Below, piece after piece: positions 16,987 through 24,231 of a stretch of DNA of 64,000 bases. Within the stretch, counting starts at the first letter, position 1, and each line of letters begins with the position of its first letter. The translations under genes were made by a program, and so were the position numbers. The notes beneath the pieces are model-generated. The model was not told where the DNA came from and made no database searches. It worked only from the letters and a program-made list of their open reading frames with translations. The DNA is from Fen-1058 sp964398185 (GTDB taxonomy: Bacteria; Chloroflexota; Anaerolineae; Fen-1058). The stretch is taken from contig CAYNML010000022.1 in the NCBI GenBank assembly GCA_964398185.1, positions 1 through 64,000 on the forward strand. The letters run 5' to 3'.

Positions 16987-17685
16987 AGATCGATCGGGCG
17001 GCGCCGCATCGCCGAAGCCGCGCGTGATCTCTTGCAGACCGATCGGAAGATCATCGAGATCACGTTCGATTACCAGTTCAATAACCCAGAGACATTCGCG
17101 CGGGCTTTCAAGCGTGTATTTGACATGCAGCCCACGCAGTGGCGCAAGCAGGGACGCTTGGATCGACGGTTGATCATGCCGCGCCTGACGCTAGCGCATC
17201 TAGCGCACCTGGCGCAGGGATCATATTTGCAGCCGGTCTTGATCGAACGGCCTGAGCTGCACCTGGCGGGATGGATGACGCTGGTGCAAGGTGATCTGGC
17301 GGCGATGGAAACACTCTGGGGTTGGTTCACCCGCCCGATCGAATCACGCGGCGATCCGATCGAGCGCGATGTGTACGGCATCTTGCACTATGCCGTAGAG
17401 GATGAACCCGCTGGTTACTTCTACTTGCTCGGCGTGCCCGTCGATGATGAGACACTGCCGGCGCCGACGTGGGTCACGCAGATGTTGCCCGCGCAATCAT
17501 GCGCGCGTTTCATTCACAAGGGTCTGCGTTGTGACTTGCAACTTACTCTCGACTACATCTACTACACGTGGTTGCCACAAGCGAATGTGCAACTCCGCCC
17601 ATCGACCATCTTGTTGCACTATGGGCCTGGCTTTGCAGATTCACCACAGGCTGAAACAGAGGTGTGGGTGGAACTCGGCGGATGA
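16987..17685 (+). pseudogene. 5'-truncated AraC-type regulator with GyrI-like domain
   Basis: The open frame begins directly after a stop at 16984-16986 and has no good start. It opens within an AraC helix-turn-helix: RRRIAEAARDLLQTDRKI, then DYQFNNPETFARAFKRVF and QPTQWRK, which form only the second half of the DNA-binding domain. A GyrI-like effector-binding domain follows (GWFTRPIESRGDPIERDVYG, ending VWVELGG). The first HTH helices are missing, and the terminator of the upstream operon abuts the break. A TTG at 17032 could start a 217-aa remnant that keeps the ligand-binding domain, but DNA binding should be lost. Confidence 0.75.
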
Positions 17686-17688
17686 TGG

Positions 17689-18066
17689 CTACATCCGTTC
17701 CACCCACTGGGCGCGCCACTCCGGCGCGGCGTAGGGTTCAGGCCAGTAATCGATCTCGTGATGAATCCTGTCATCGCGAATTTCGTAGAACGACACGACC
17801 ACGACGATCTGCTCTTCCCACGTCAGCGCCACTTCCGACGCAACTTGATCGCCCTGCCCGATCACGCGTTTGACCTCGGCCGCCCAGCGACCAGGATAGT
17901 TGGCATTCAACGCCACGAAGTTCTCACGCCCGCGAATGCGCTCGTTCGATTGCGGCCATTCGCCGATGTAGTCGTCGTGCAGCAACTCGCCCGCGCCCGC
18001 AAAATCAAAACGCCCCAGTCGCTGCCATAACTCGACGACCAGTTGACGATGAATCTCTTCGCTCAT
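17689..18066 (-). CDS. SnoaL-like/NTF2-fold protein
   Basis: A 125-aa protein with the cone-shaped NTF2 fold typical of SnoaL-like proteins: an N-terminal helix (VVELWQRLGRFDFAGAGELL), HDDYIGEWPQSNERIRGREN, and closing strands VVVVSFYEIRDDRIHHEIDYW. Family members are small enzymes or ligand-binding proteins; no specific substrate can be inferred. Its ATG overlaps the stop of the glycosylase gene by four bases, so it is the last cistron of the run from 20175. Confidence 0.8.
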   Translation of the reverse strand: MSEEIHRQLVVELWQRLGRFDFAGAGELLHDDYIGEWPQSNERIRGRENFVALNANYPGRWAAEVKRVIGQGDQVASEVALTWEEQIVVVVSFYEIRDDRIHHEIDYWPEPYAAPEWRAQWVERM

Positions 18067-19343
18067 GCTTGTGCTCCATGTGCCAGACGCGTCTTCAGTT
18101 GCTGTGCCAGTTTAACTTCGGCTTTGGCGGCTTTGATGGCCGACAGATCGATCGTTGGCGCGTTGATAAACCGCATGAAACGCTGCAAACCGCGTGTCAA
18201 CGCCGTGACAAACTGCGGCTCTTCGGCCAGGACGGCTGTTTCCAGCCACAGGCCGTTGATCACCAGGGTGTTCGTGCTGCGATCAAGCTTGGGATCGAAC
18301 CGCGCCACTAATCGATCGCCGTACAGGATGGGCAGCGTGTAATAACCCCAGCGGCGCTGCTGAGCAGGTTTGTACACTTCCCACACGTACTCGAAATCGA
18401 ACCAGACCTTCGCTCGCCCGCGCGCGCTGACGATGTCGAGCGGCGCGAGAAAGGTGGCCTCTTCTTCAGTGGTCGTAGCGAGCGGCTGCCACTCCGCGGG
18501 AACGCCGCCCGCTTCAAGCGCGATCAACGCCGGAGCATCGGCGGCCAGGGCATACAACGGCTCTTTCCAATCCTCTGCTTGCAGCGACACGACCTCGCCG
18601 TGGTCAATCATCTTATTCAAGCGCCGCTGCCCTTCGTCGAGACTGACGCGCCGTTCGATGAAGCCCGCCCACGAATTGGTAAATGTGCGCGCCCGGCTCA
18701 GCCCCATGAAGGCCAGCGCTTTGCGCGCAAAGAAATCCTCGGATTGCGCCACCGTAGCTGTGCGCTTCAAGCCGTCGGGCACGATATTCTGGCGGAAGTC
18801 AAACACCCGATCGAAGTTGCGGCGATGGTGCGTCATCAACTCGCCGGTGAGCCAGAGGAAATACATGGCAATCCCGCTGTCCTTGCTGGAGCGGTAATTG
18901 TCACCGTACGCCCGCCCCTCGAATTCGCGATTGCTCAGCGGGCCGCGCCGGCGCAGCTCGGTTTTCACTTCCTTGATCAAATCCGGTTGCTGCGCGGCGA
19001 ATCTGGCCCAACGCGGCTCCTGCCCCTTGCGCTGCATGACGCTGCGCCAGTAGGGCAGCTCGTCGATCGGGTAGATGAAGATCGTACCGCCGTAGTCGAA
19101 GAACAGCCGATCGGCGTACAACAGCCGATCGAGCTGCTCCGGTTGATAGTCGATCACGCGGCTGTGCAGCGTCAAGTCGTGATTGCGCGCGATCGCGATC
19201 AGCGGATCGACCTGCACAGCTTCACACGCGCGCAGGGCCTGCGCCGTGCCAGCCAATCCCTGCCAACGCCGACCGGGCCACAAGCCCTGGCGGCCCAGCA
19301 GAAACCGTCGGGCGGTGGTACGACTGATCGTGAGATCAGACAT
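18063..19343 (-). CDS. YcaQ/AlkX-type winged-helix DNA glycosylase
   Basis: A 426-aa protein of the HTH_42/YcaQ family, which excises alkylated bases and unhooks interstrand crosslinks. The N-terminus reads TISRTTARRFLLGRQGL, and the QxD catalytic motif characteristic of YcaQ-type (rather than AlkZ-type QxQ) enzymes is visible as EAVQVDPL, Gln44-Asp46. The RNHDLTLHSR and LFFDYGGTIFIYPIDELPYW segments are typical of the winged-helix core. It is flanked in the same operon by DinB and YciI genes, and two LexA genes lie a few kilobases upstream. The start overlaps the YciI gene by eight bases. Confidence 0.85.
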   Translation of the reverse strand: MSDLTISRTTARRFLLGRQGLWPGRRWQGLAGTAQALRACEAVQVDPLIAIARNHDLTLHSRVIDYQPEQLDRLLYADRLFFDYGGTIFIYPIDELPYWRSVMQRKGQEPRWARFAAQQPDLIKEVKTELRRRGPLSNREFEGRAYGDNYRSSKDSGIAMYFLWLTGELMTHHRRNFDRVFDFRQNIVPDGLKRTATVAQSEDFFARKALAFMGLSRARTFTNSWAGFIERRVSLDEGQRRLNKMIDHGEVVSLQAEDWKEPLYALAADAPALIALEAGGVPAEWQPLATTTEEEATFLAPLDIVSARGRAKVWFDFEYVWEVYKPAQQRRWGYYTLPILYGDRLVARFDPKLDRSTNTLVINGLWLETAVLAEEPQFVTALTRGLQRFMRFINAPTIDLSAIKAAKAEVKLAQQLKTRLAHGAQA

Positions 19344-19653
19344 CGGTGCTGATCTTTCCGGCCAGCGCGATGCGAAACGGGAATAACTCCGCGTGCATGA
19401 CGCCTTTTCGTACGGCCGGATCGCTGTTCATGATCGCTCGTGCCTGTTCCTCTGATTCAGTCTGAAAGATTGCGATGCCAAACGTCCGCGGCGAGTCATC
19501 CTGCGTGCGCCCGACGAGCAGCATCACACCCTGCTCGGTCAACGCTGCCAGATGCGCCAAGTGCTCGCTCACGATGGCCTGTTCTTCCGGCGTCGGCCCG
19601 GCCGTGACCATTTCACTGCGTGCGGGTGTCAAACGATATAGAAACTGCAGCAT
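19336..19653 (-). CDS. YciI-like (YCII-related) protein
   Basis: A 105-aa ferredoxin-like alpha/beta protein: LQFLYRLTPARSEMV, the conserved EHLAHLAALTEQGVMLLVGRT region and ESEEQARAIMNSDPAVRKGV near the C-terminus. This is the YCII domain, often with a conserved His-Asp pair for possible catalysis; here the His in EHLAHL is a candidate. The biochemical role of the family is largely open. It sits 18 bases after the DinB gene and overlaps the glycosylase gene. Confidence 0.85.
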   Translation of the reverse strand: MLQFLYRLTPARSEMVTAGPTPEEQAIVSEHLAHLAALTEQGVMLLVGRTQDDSPRTFGIAIFQTESEEQARAIMNSDPAVRKGVMHAELFPFRIALAGKISTDV

Positions 19654-19671
19654 GTCTTCCTCCCGAATCTT

Positions 19672-20175
19672 TCACGTGCGCTGCTGGTAGAGTTGGCTCA
19701 CGGCATCGATCTGCCGATGGTGAAACGCCTCATGTCCGCCATAACTCAGTAACCATTCTGCACCGTTCATGGCTTCCTCGAAACCACCCTGATGACGCAG
19801 CGCAAGGTTGGCGTCGGCTGGCCAGTTCTCCAGCAATCGGCGTGTGAGCAGGCGCGTGCGCTCGAACCAGAAGAGGATGGCGTCTTTGGGCAGGCCGTGC
19901 GGCGGAGGCGGCGGCAGAAATTCGATGCTCTCTGGCGGCTTGACGCCTTCCAGCAGCGGCCGCGCGATGTTCTCGCGCAGATGGTGTTCGTCAATGGCGA
20001 TGTGCATGAAAATCTCGCCCAGCGACCATTCGTCGGCGCCGGTGTCGGCACGTTTGACACCGGGACGCCAATCGAGTTCTTCCTGCGTCAAGTTACGCAG
20101 TCGTCCCAATGTTTCAGTGCGGACTTCTTCGAGCCTGACTAGTATCGCGTGTGGATCGATCGGGTTGCCAGACAT
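19672..20175 (-). CDS. DinB-family protein
   Basis: A 167-aa four-helix bundle. The DinB metal site is visible as EIFMHIAIDEHHLREN in the middle helix and GGHEAFHHRQID near the C-terminus, which supply the three histidines. The N-terminal RLRNLTQEELDWRP and ADEWSLGEI segments are typical of DinB_2 proteins, often thiol-dependent transferases. It is the promoter-proximal gene of the run down to 17689, with GAGGAC shortly upstream of its start. Confidence 0.87.
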   Translation of the reverse strand: MSGNPIDPHAILVRLEEVRTETLGRLRNLTQEELDWRPGVKRADTGADEWSLGEIFMHIAIDEHHLRENIARPLLEGVKPPESIEFLPPPPPHGLPKDAILFWFERTRLLTRRLLENWPADANLALRHQGGFEEAMNGAEWLLSYGGHEAFHHRQIDAVSQLYQQRT

Positions 20176-20228
20176 GTTGTCCTCCTCGCATGGGTCTCAG
20201 TTGCAGAGTGTAACACACCACGCCCCGT

Positions 20229-20275
20229 CAAAAAAGGGACAGCGGTCAATGATCATCTTGATCATCGACCGCTGT
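20229..20275 (-). terminator. intrinsic terminator (minus strand)
   Basis: Read on the minus strand, ACAGCGGTC (20275-20267) pairs with GACCGCTGT (20247-20239), with an inner ATGATCA/TGATCAT stem, followed by CCCTTTTTT. It lies 150 bases past the gene ending at 20427. Bases 20276-20426 contain nothing I can recognise. Confidence 0.85.
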
Positions 20276-20426
20276 TCGTGTTGACACCCGGTTCATGCGC
20301 TGTAGCGCACCCCACCGCTGCGGTTTCCCCAGAGAGTACGATCCGGTCTCAACCGGTCATGGAAAGTGCAGTGGACGCGTGAGCGATGCGGCCCGCCAGC
20401 GCAGCGGCAGCGTTACCGGGGTCAAC

Positions 20427-20714
20427 CTATCCGGCGATATGCCATGTGTTGTGGCGCAAATCCTGATAGATGTTGTACGTCCCTTCGGCGCACCGCACCT
20501 GAAAGTAGTGACGATCCAGCTGGCCGCCGTTGCGGCGCGAAGCCGTGGTCCAGCAGCGCTCCACGGCCTCCACCTGAAACTCGCGGCCGCGCCACACAAA
20601 GGTGCGCGGGAAATAGCCGAAGCGCCGCGAGCGCATGTCAATGGCCTCGGTTCCCCGGCGCTTCATGATCGGTTTCACTTCCGTTTTGGCATTACCAAAC
20701 AGACTCAGGCTCAT
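20427..20714 (-). CDS. small DUF6504-like protein
   Basis: A 95-aa basic protein, start chosen at 20714 after AAGAGGAG. The C-terminal half reads FVWRGREFQVEAVERCW, then QLDRHYFQVRC and TYNIYQDLRHNTWHI. This resembles the DUF6504-type domain that occurs near Y-family polymerase and SOS genes, which fits the LexA genes upstream; the family call is tentative. It overlaps the membrane-protein gene by 23 bases. Confidence 0.6.
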   Translation of the reverse strand: MSLSLFGNAKTEVKPIMKRRGTEAIDMRSRRFGYFPRTFVWRGREFQVEAVERCWTTASRRNGGQLDRHYFQVRCAEGTYNIYQDLRHNTWHIAG

Positions 20715-21078
20715 GGTAGACGATCTCCTCTTCACCAATGGTGGTAAATTCACGCTGCGCCGCAGGTGCACGGCCACCTGGCGCCGCCGACACGACTTGC
20801 AGCGCGGCCGGATACGTTACGGCTCCCGTTAGACCTTGATAGGCGGGTGACGGCATGACTACGGTGGGCGGCGGCGAGGTGTACGCCCGATCGGAATGGC
20901 GCTGCGCCTTCACGGCCCAGCCGATCACCAATCCGATCGGGAACGCGGCCATGCCGCCGAAGATCACACCCGCCATGAACGCCAGCGTCTGTTCGCTCAA
21001 GCGGCTGCCGATCACGCCCCCGGCCACCAGAATGAAAGTCACCAATCCTAACGCAACGTACCACGGCCAATATTTCAT
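20692..21078 (-). CDS. two-helix membrane protein
   Basis: A 128-aa protein with two hydrophobic helices (about 5-25, WYVALGLVTFILVAGGVIG, and 33-55, FMAGVIFGGMAAFPIGLVIG) and a Pro/Ala-rich cytoplasmic tail ending in an acidic segment (GEEEIVYHEPESVW). No known domain is apparent. It starts three bases after the stop of the FtsK-type ATPase gene, so it is probably co-transcribed with it and may anchor that soluble ATPase at the membrane (inference). Confidence 0.65.
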   Translation of the reverse strand: MKYWPWYVALGLVTFILVAGGVIGSRLSEQTLAFMAGVIFGGMAAFPIGLVIGWAVKAQRHSDRAYTSPPPTVVMPSPAYQGLTGAVTYPAALQVVSAAPGGRAPAAQREFTTIGEEEIVYHEPESVW

Positions 21079-21081
21079 GAC

Positions 21082-22236
21082 TTATCGATCGATACCCGGC
21101 AGCGCGAAGACGGCGCTATCCAGCACAGAATTCCTGGTGCGCGCTACGGAGGTCACGGTACTCGGCCTGCCCGATTGAATGATCTCGTCCCCGCGGATGC
21201 CTTGCGCCAGTTGTTGCACGCTCGCTTCAATTTCATTCGCCGAAGTGTAGGCTGCTTGAAACCGGATCAAGCCCGGTCCATACACCGCCACAAAGTCACC
21301 GCGCCCCGTCAACTTCTCTGCCCCCGTGCCGCCTACTCCGGCGGCGACGCGTGCGTCCTCGGCGCTAACGACATGCCCCACCAACCTCACCGGGAAGTTG
21401 GCTTTCACCAGCGGGCCAATGATGGAACTCGACGGTTTCTGCGTTGCGCCGATGACGTGGATGCCGGCCTCGCGTCCGCGCTGTACCAGCCGTCCCAGGC
21501 CCTCGAGAATCGCCGGGCCGCCCGTCTGCACCAGATCGGCCAACTCGTCGATCGCTACAACGATGCGCGGATCAGTCACCCGCGATCGATCGCGCTGTTC
21601 CATCAGGTTCACCAGATCGCCGAGGGCCTGCACCGCCTGATCGGGTTGTGTCACGATGCCCGATGATAGTGCGGGGCACGCTGTCGGGCGCAGGAGGTGC
21701 GGCAGGCGGGCCATCGGCTCGAAGGCGCGGCCCTTCGGATCGATCAGCACGAACTGCAGCTGGCGGCGGTGATTCAACAGCGCCAGCGACAGGATGATGG
21801 TCTGCATCAGCGCGGTCTTGCCGGAGCCCGTCGTGCCCGCCACCAACACGTGCGCCACTTCCGGCGAAGGCAGGCGGATCAGCAGCGGCGCACCATCGTC
21901 GGCCAGGCCCAGCACCGCCGTGCCAAACGGGATGCGCGAGGGCGGAATGCGGGCGCAGAGCGGCAGCAGTTTCAGCGGCTGTGGATCGCTGCGCGGCACT
22001 TCGATGCGCACGGCATTGCCCTGTGTGGTCACGCGCGCGCTCGGCGCACCCAGCGCCACGGCGATTTCGCGCGACAACGACTCCACGCGGCTGATCTTCA
22101 CTCCGGGGTTGGTCTGCAATAGGAACTGCACCCAGCGCGGCGTGACGTGGCCGCCGGTCACACGGGCCGGAGCCTTGTGTTCGTGAAGCACCATTTCGAT
22201 GGCATCTGCTTTCGCTTCCAGTTCACGCCGCTGCAT
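21082..22236 (-). CDS. FtsK/SpoIIIE-type DNA translocase ATPase without membrane domain
   Basis: A 384-aa protein with the FtsK beta/alpha motor only. An N-terminal alpha-like domain (VKISRVESLSREIAVALG) is followed by Walker A GTTGSGKT at 134-141, FVLIDPKGRAFEPM, Walker B VVAIDELADL and GRLVQRGREAGIHVIGATQKP, a hallmark of FtsK family arginine-finger regions. The usual four-helix membrane domain and C-terminal gamma domain are absent. Such short forms may move DNA in repair or element transfer. The next gene encodes a small membrane protein that could tether it. LexA1 lies immediately upstream on the same strand. Confidence 0.87.
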   Translation of the reverse strand: MQRRELEAKADAIEMVLHEHKAPARVTGGHVTPRWVQFLLQTNPGVKISRVESLSREIAVALGAPSARVTTQGNAVRIEVPRSDPQPLKLLPLCARIPPSRIPFGTAVLGLADDGAPLLIRLPSPEVAHVLVAGTTGSGKTALMQTIILSLALLNHRRQLQFVLIDPKGRAFEPMARLPHLLRPTACPALSSGIVTQPDQAVQALGDLVNLMEQRDRSRVTDPRIVVAIDELADLVQTGGPAILEGLGRLVQRGREAGIHVIGATQKPSSSIIGPLVKANFPVRLVGHVVSAEDARVAAGVGGTGAEKLTGRGDFVAVYGPGLIRFQAAYTSANEIEASVQQLAQGIRGDEIIQSGRPSTVTSVARTRNSVLDSAVFALPGIDR

Positions 22237-22273
22237 GGGATCGTCTCCTCGAAGGTTGTGCCAGGCGTTCTGC

Positions 22274-22341
22274 GCGGAATGAAGTGCAGTCGAAGAACGC
22301 GGCTGTGATGGTGGGCATCCTTCGACTTCGCTGTGCTCCGC
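22274..22341. repeat. inverted repeat, GCGGA...TCGAAG family
   Basis: The left arm (22274-22295, containing GCAGTCGAAG) and right arm (22320-22341, CTTCGACTTCGC onward) are imperfectly inverted. The element fills the 128-base gap between lexA1 and the FtsK-type gene and may end the lexA1 transcript. Confidence 0.55.
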
Positions 22342-22364
22342 TCTGGATGCCTGCTGATGTCAGG

Positions 22365-22973
22365 CTAGTGTACGCGCCGAATGACGGCGACAACACGGCC
22401 TTGAATTTCGAGATTTTCCGGATGGGTGTAGATCGGGCCAAGCGAGGGATTGGCCGGCTGCAGTCGCACGCGATTCGGTTCGCGGAAGAAATACTTCAAC
22501 GTTGTCTCATCGCGATCGATCAAGCGGGCGGCCACCATGTCGCCGTTCTTCGCTTCGGCCTGTTTTTTCATCACGACGATGTCGCCGTCGTCCACCATCG
22601 CGTCGATCATCGATGTGCCGCGCACCTTGAGCGCGAACAGACCGTCTTGCTCCGGCACGATGTCGCGCGTCAGCACCAGCGCTTCGTTGGCTAAATCCGC
22701 GAAGGACATCGTCGGCAAGCTGGCGCCGATCGAGCCGACGTAGGGCACGCTAAAGGCTTCGGCCTGCACCAGGCGCAGACCGCGCGGTGTGGCGCGATCG
22801 CGGCTGATAAAGCCGGCTTCCTCCAGCGCGGTCAGGTGATAATCCACCAGCGATTTGGTGGACAGTCCCAGTCCGCTGCGGATTTCTTCATAGGTGGGCG
22901 GGTAATGCTGCCGCGCCATGAAGTCTTCAATAAAGGTGAGAATCTGCTGTTGTTTGACGGTCAGGGGTTTCAT
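22365..22973 (-). CDS. lexA: LexA-family repressor, paralogue 1
   Basis: A 202-aa protein, start at 22973 after AAAGGAC. The winged HTH spans 1-65 (QILTFIEDFMARQHYPPTYEEI, then LSTKSLVDYHLTALEEAGFI). The S24 protease domain follows: KVRGTSMIDAMVDDGDIVV with Ser121 and DETTLKYFF with Lys160. The self-cleavage site aligns with GSIGAS, so the scissile bond would be Ala84-Ser85 rather than the usual Ala-Gly. LexA represses SOS genes until RecA filaments trigger cleavage. The promoter carries GAAC-N4-GTTC boxes, so it is likely autoregulated, possibly cross-regulated with the second LexA 400 bases upstream. Confidence 0.9.
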   Translation of the reverse strand: MKPLTVKQQQILTFIEDFMARQHYPPTYEEIRSGLGLSTKSLVDYHLTALEEAGFISRDRATPRGLRLVQAEAFSVPYVGSIGASLPTMSFADLANEALVLTRDIVPEQDGLFALKVRGTSMIDAMVDDGDIVVMKKQAEAKNGDMVAARLIDRDETTLKYFFREPNRVRLQPANPSLGPIYTHPENLEIQGRVVAVIRRVH

Positions 22974-23023
22974 TTCTGTCCTTTCGACGAGCGGCTGCGA
23001 GTTGGAATGTTGTTGGGAGAAAT

Positions 23024-23077
23024 AGAACGCTCGTTCGAGTCTATTATAGCACGTTTGTTCTAGTGTCAATAGAACAA
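23024..23077 (-). promoter_or_regulatory. lexA1 promoter with SOS boxes
   Basis: Reading the minus strand, TTGACA (23069-23064) and TATAAT (23048-23043) are separated by 15 bases. GAACGAGCGTTC, a perfect GAAC-N4-GTTC LexA box, lies at 23036-23025 just downstream of the -10, and a degenerate GAACAAACGTGC fills the spacer. A perfect 8-bp inverted repeat TTGTTCTA/TAGAACAA (23055-23062, 23070-23077) covers the -35. Confidence 0.8.
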
Positions 23078-23129
23078 ATCCTTAAAAAAACGCGGGTCTT
23101 CCGACTTTGGCGGGAAACCGTCGGTGCAT

Positions 23130-23274
23130 CGTCATTGCGAGCGCTTTCGCCAGGCGCGCCCCCGCGCATAGCGCGGACAGGGCGTGCGAAGCAATCTCCT
23201 TTCGACCGGTACTGAGATTGCTTCGTCGCGAACAGCGCTCACCTGCCCCGCGCCGTTGGCGGGGTCGCAATGAC
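23130..23274. repeat. CGTCATTGCGAG-type palindromic element with insertion
   Basis: It starts CGTCATTGCGAG, ends CGCAATGACG, and has GCGAAGCAATCTC and GAGATTGCTTCG inside, so it is a long inverted repeat. The same family occurs at 34172-34249 and 63913-63999. Its tail continues into the 50 bases shared with 2-51. It fills most of the gap between the two lexA genes. Confidence 0.8.
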
Positions 23275-23314
23275 GCACGTTGGTGACAATAATCCCGCTG
23301 AACCCGGAAGAGCC

Positions 23315-23360
23315 AAAAACGCGAAAACGCCCGATCGGGCTGAGCTGACCGATCGGGCGT
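23315..23360 (-). terminator. intrinsic terminator of lexA2
   Basis: On the minus strand ACGCCCGATCGG (23360-23349) pairs with CCGATCGGGCGT (23338-23327), followed by TTTTCGCGTTTTTGG. It lies 25 bases after the stop codon. Confidence 0.9.
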
Positions 23361-23384
23361 TGGCAGGAACGCAGAGAAGAAGCG

Positions 23385-24035
23385 TTACGCGGGTTTGTTG
23401 GGATGCCGGATCACGAGAACGACGCGGCCCTGTACTTCAACGTTTTTGGGATCGGCAAAGATGGGCGACATCGTCGGGTTGGCAGGCTGCAAGCGCACCC
23501 TGCCCTTTTCGAGATAGAAGCGCTTGAGGGTGGTTTCTTCGCGGTCTTTCAGCCACACAGCCACCAGCTCGCCATTGTCGGCCTTCTGACGCTGCTGCAT
23601 GACCACGATGTCGCCGTCGCCGATCATCGCGTCGACCATCGAGTCGCCGCGCACCTGCAGGGCGAACAGGCCCTTGTCGTCCAGCGGCAGCAGTTCGCGC
23701 GTCAGTTCGATCATCTCGTCGCCAAGGAGAGCGAAATCAGAATTGGGTACGGGCATTGGTTCGCCAGCGGCGATGCGGCCCAGCACCGGAATCCGGATTG
23801 TCTCGATGGGCGCGGCTTCGGCCTCATCAGTCACCAGCTTGATGCCGCGCGAAATGGTCTTGTCGCGTGCAATGTGCCCCTGCTTTTCCAGGACGTTCAG
23901 GTTGTAGTTGACCACCGAGGTTGACGAAATCCCCACGGATTTTCCGATTTCGCGGATGGTGGGCGGGTACTTGGTGCGGCCGGAAAAATCGCGGATGAAG
24001 TCCAAAATGGCTTGCTGGCGATCGGTGAGTGTCAT
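23385..24035 (-). CDS. lexA: LexA repressor, paralogue 2
   Basis: A 216-aa protein with an N-terminal winged HTH (MTLTDRQQAILDFIRDF, YPPTIREIGKSVGISSTSVV) and a complete S24 domain. The cleavage site RIAAGEP gives Ala90-Gly91, the nucleophile is in QVRGDSMVDAM (Ser132) and the general base is Lys171 in EETTLKRF. This is the more canonical of the two LexA proteins. GGAGGAATT precedes the ATG. Its promoter at 24162-24190 is close to consensus and carries an SOS box between -35 and -10, so strong autorepression is expected. The 5' leader holds an 11-nt repeat array. Confidence 0.93.
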   Translation of the reverse strand: MTLTDRQQAILDFIRDFSGRTKYPPTIREIGKSVGISSTSVVNYNLNVLEKQGHIARDKTISRGIKLVTDEAEAAPIETIRIPVLGRIAAGEPMPVPNSDFALLGDEMIELTRELLPLDDKGLFALQVRGDSMVDAMIGDGDIVVMQQRQKADNGELVAVWLKDREETTLKRFYLEKGRVRLQPANPTMSPIFADPKNVEVQGRVVLVIRHPNKPA

Positions 24036-24048
24036 AATTCCTCCGAAG

Positions 24049-24153
24049 ATAACCCCAACTTATCCCAAGAATTACCCAATGATAACCCAAATTTTCACTG
24101 CGCTGGGCAAATTGACTTGGTTATCCCAAGTTTATCCAAAGGATTTCCCAAGT
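24049..24153 (-). repeat. seven 11-nt repeats in the lexA2 leader
   Basis: Plus-strand units of the type TTATCCCAAG start at 24049, 24060, 24071 and 24082, then at 24121, 24132 and 24143. Spacing is exactly 11 within each block, with a 28-base gap between blocks. The consensus is WTWWCCCAA. All lie between the promoter and start codon of lexA2 and would be transcribed. They could be a tandem operator for a regulator binding every helical turn, an RNA element, or a locally iterated word of the kind found at other junctions here. Confidence 0.75.
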
Positions 24154-24161
24154 CTGCTGGC

Positions 24162-24190
24162 ATTATAAACGAACAATTGTTCTGTGTCAA
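24162..24190 (-). promoter_or_regulatory. lexA2 promoter with SOS box in the spacer
   Basis: On the minus strand TTGACA (24190-24185) and TATAAT (24167-24162) are 17 bases apart, both perfect sigma-70-type hexamers. GAACAATTGTTC (24182-24171), a GAAC-N4-GTTC palindrome, sits in the spacer, so LexA binding would block RNA polymerase. Confidence 0.9.
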
Positions 24191-24231
24191 TAGGCTACGG
24201 TGATTTTGGGGTGTTTTCGGGGGTGGACAGA

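Noticed and set aside
21082..22236. Possible integrative-element or plasmid origin for the FtsK-type ATPase
   Set aside because: No integrase, relaxase, rep gene or attachment site is visible nearby, so an element boundary cannot be supported.
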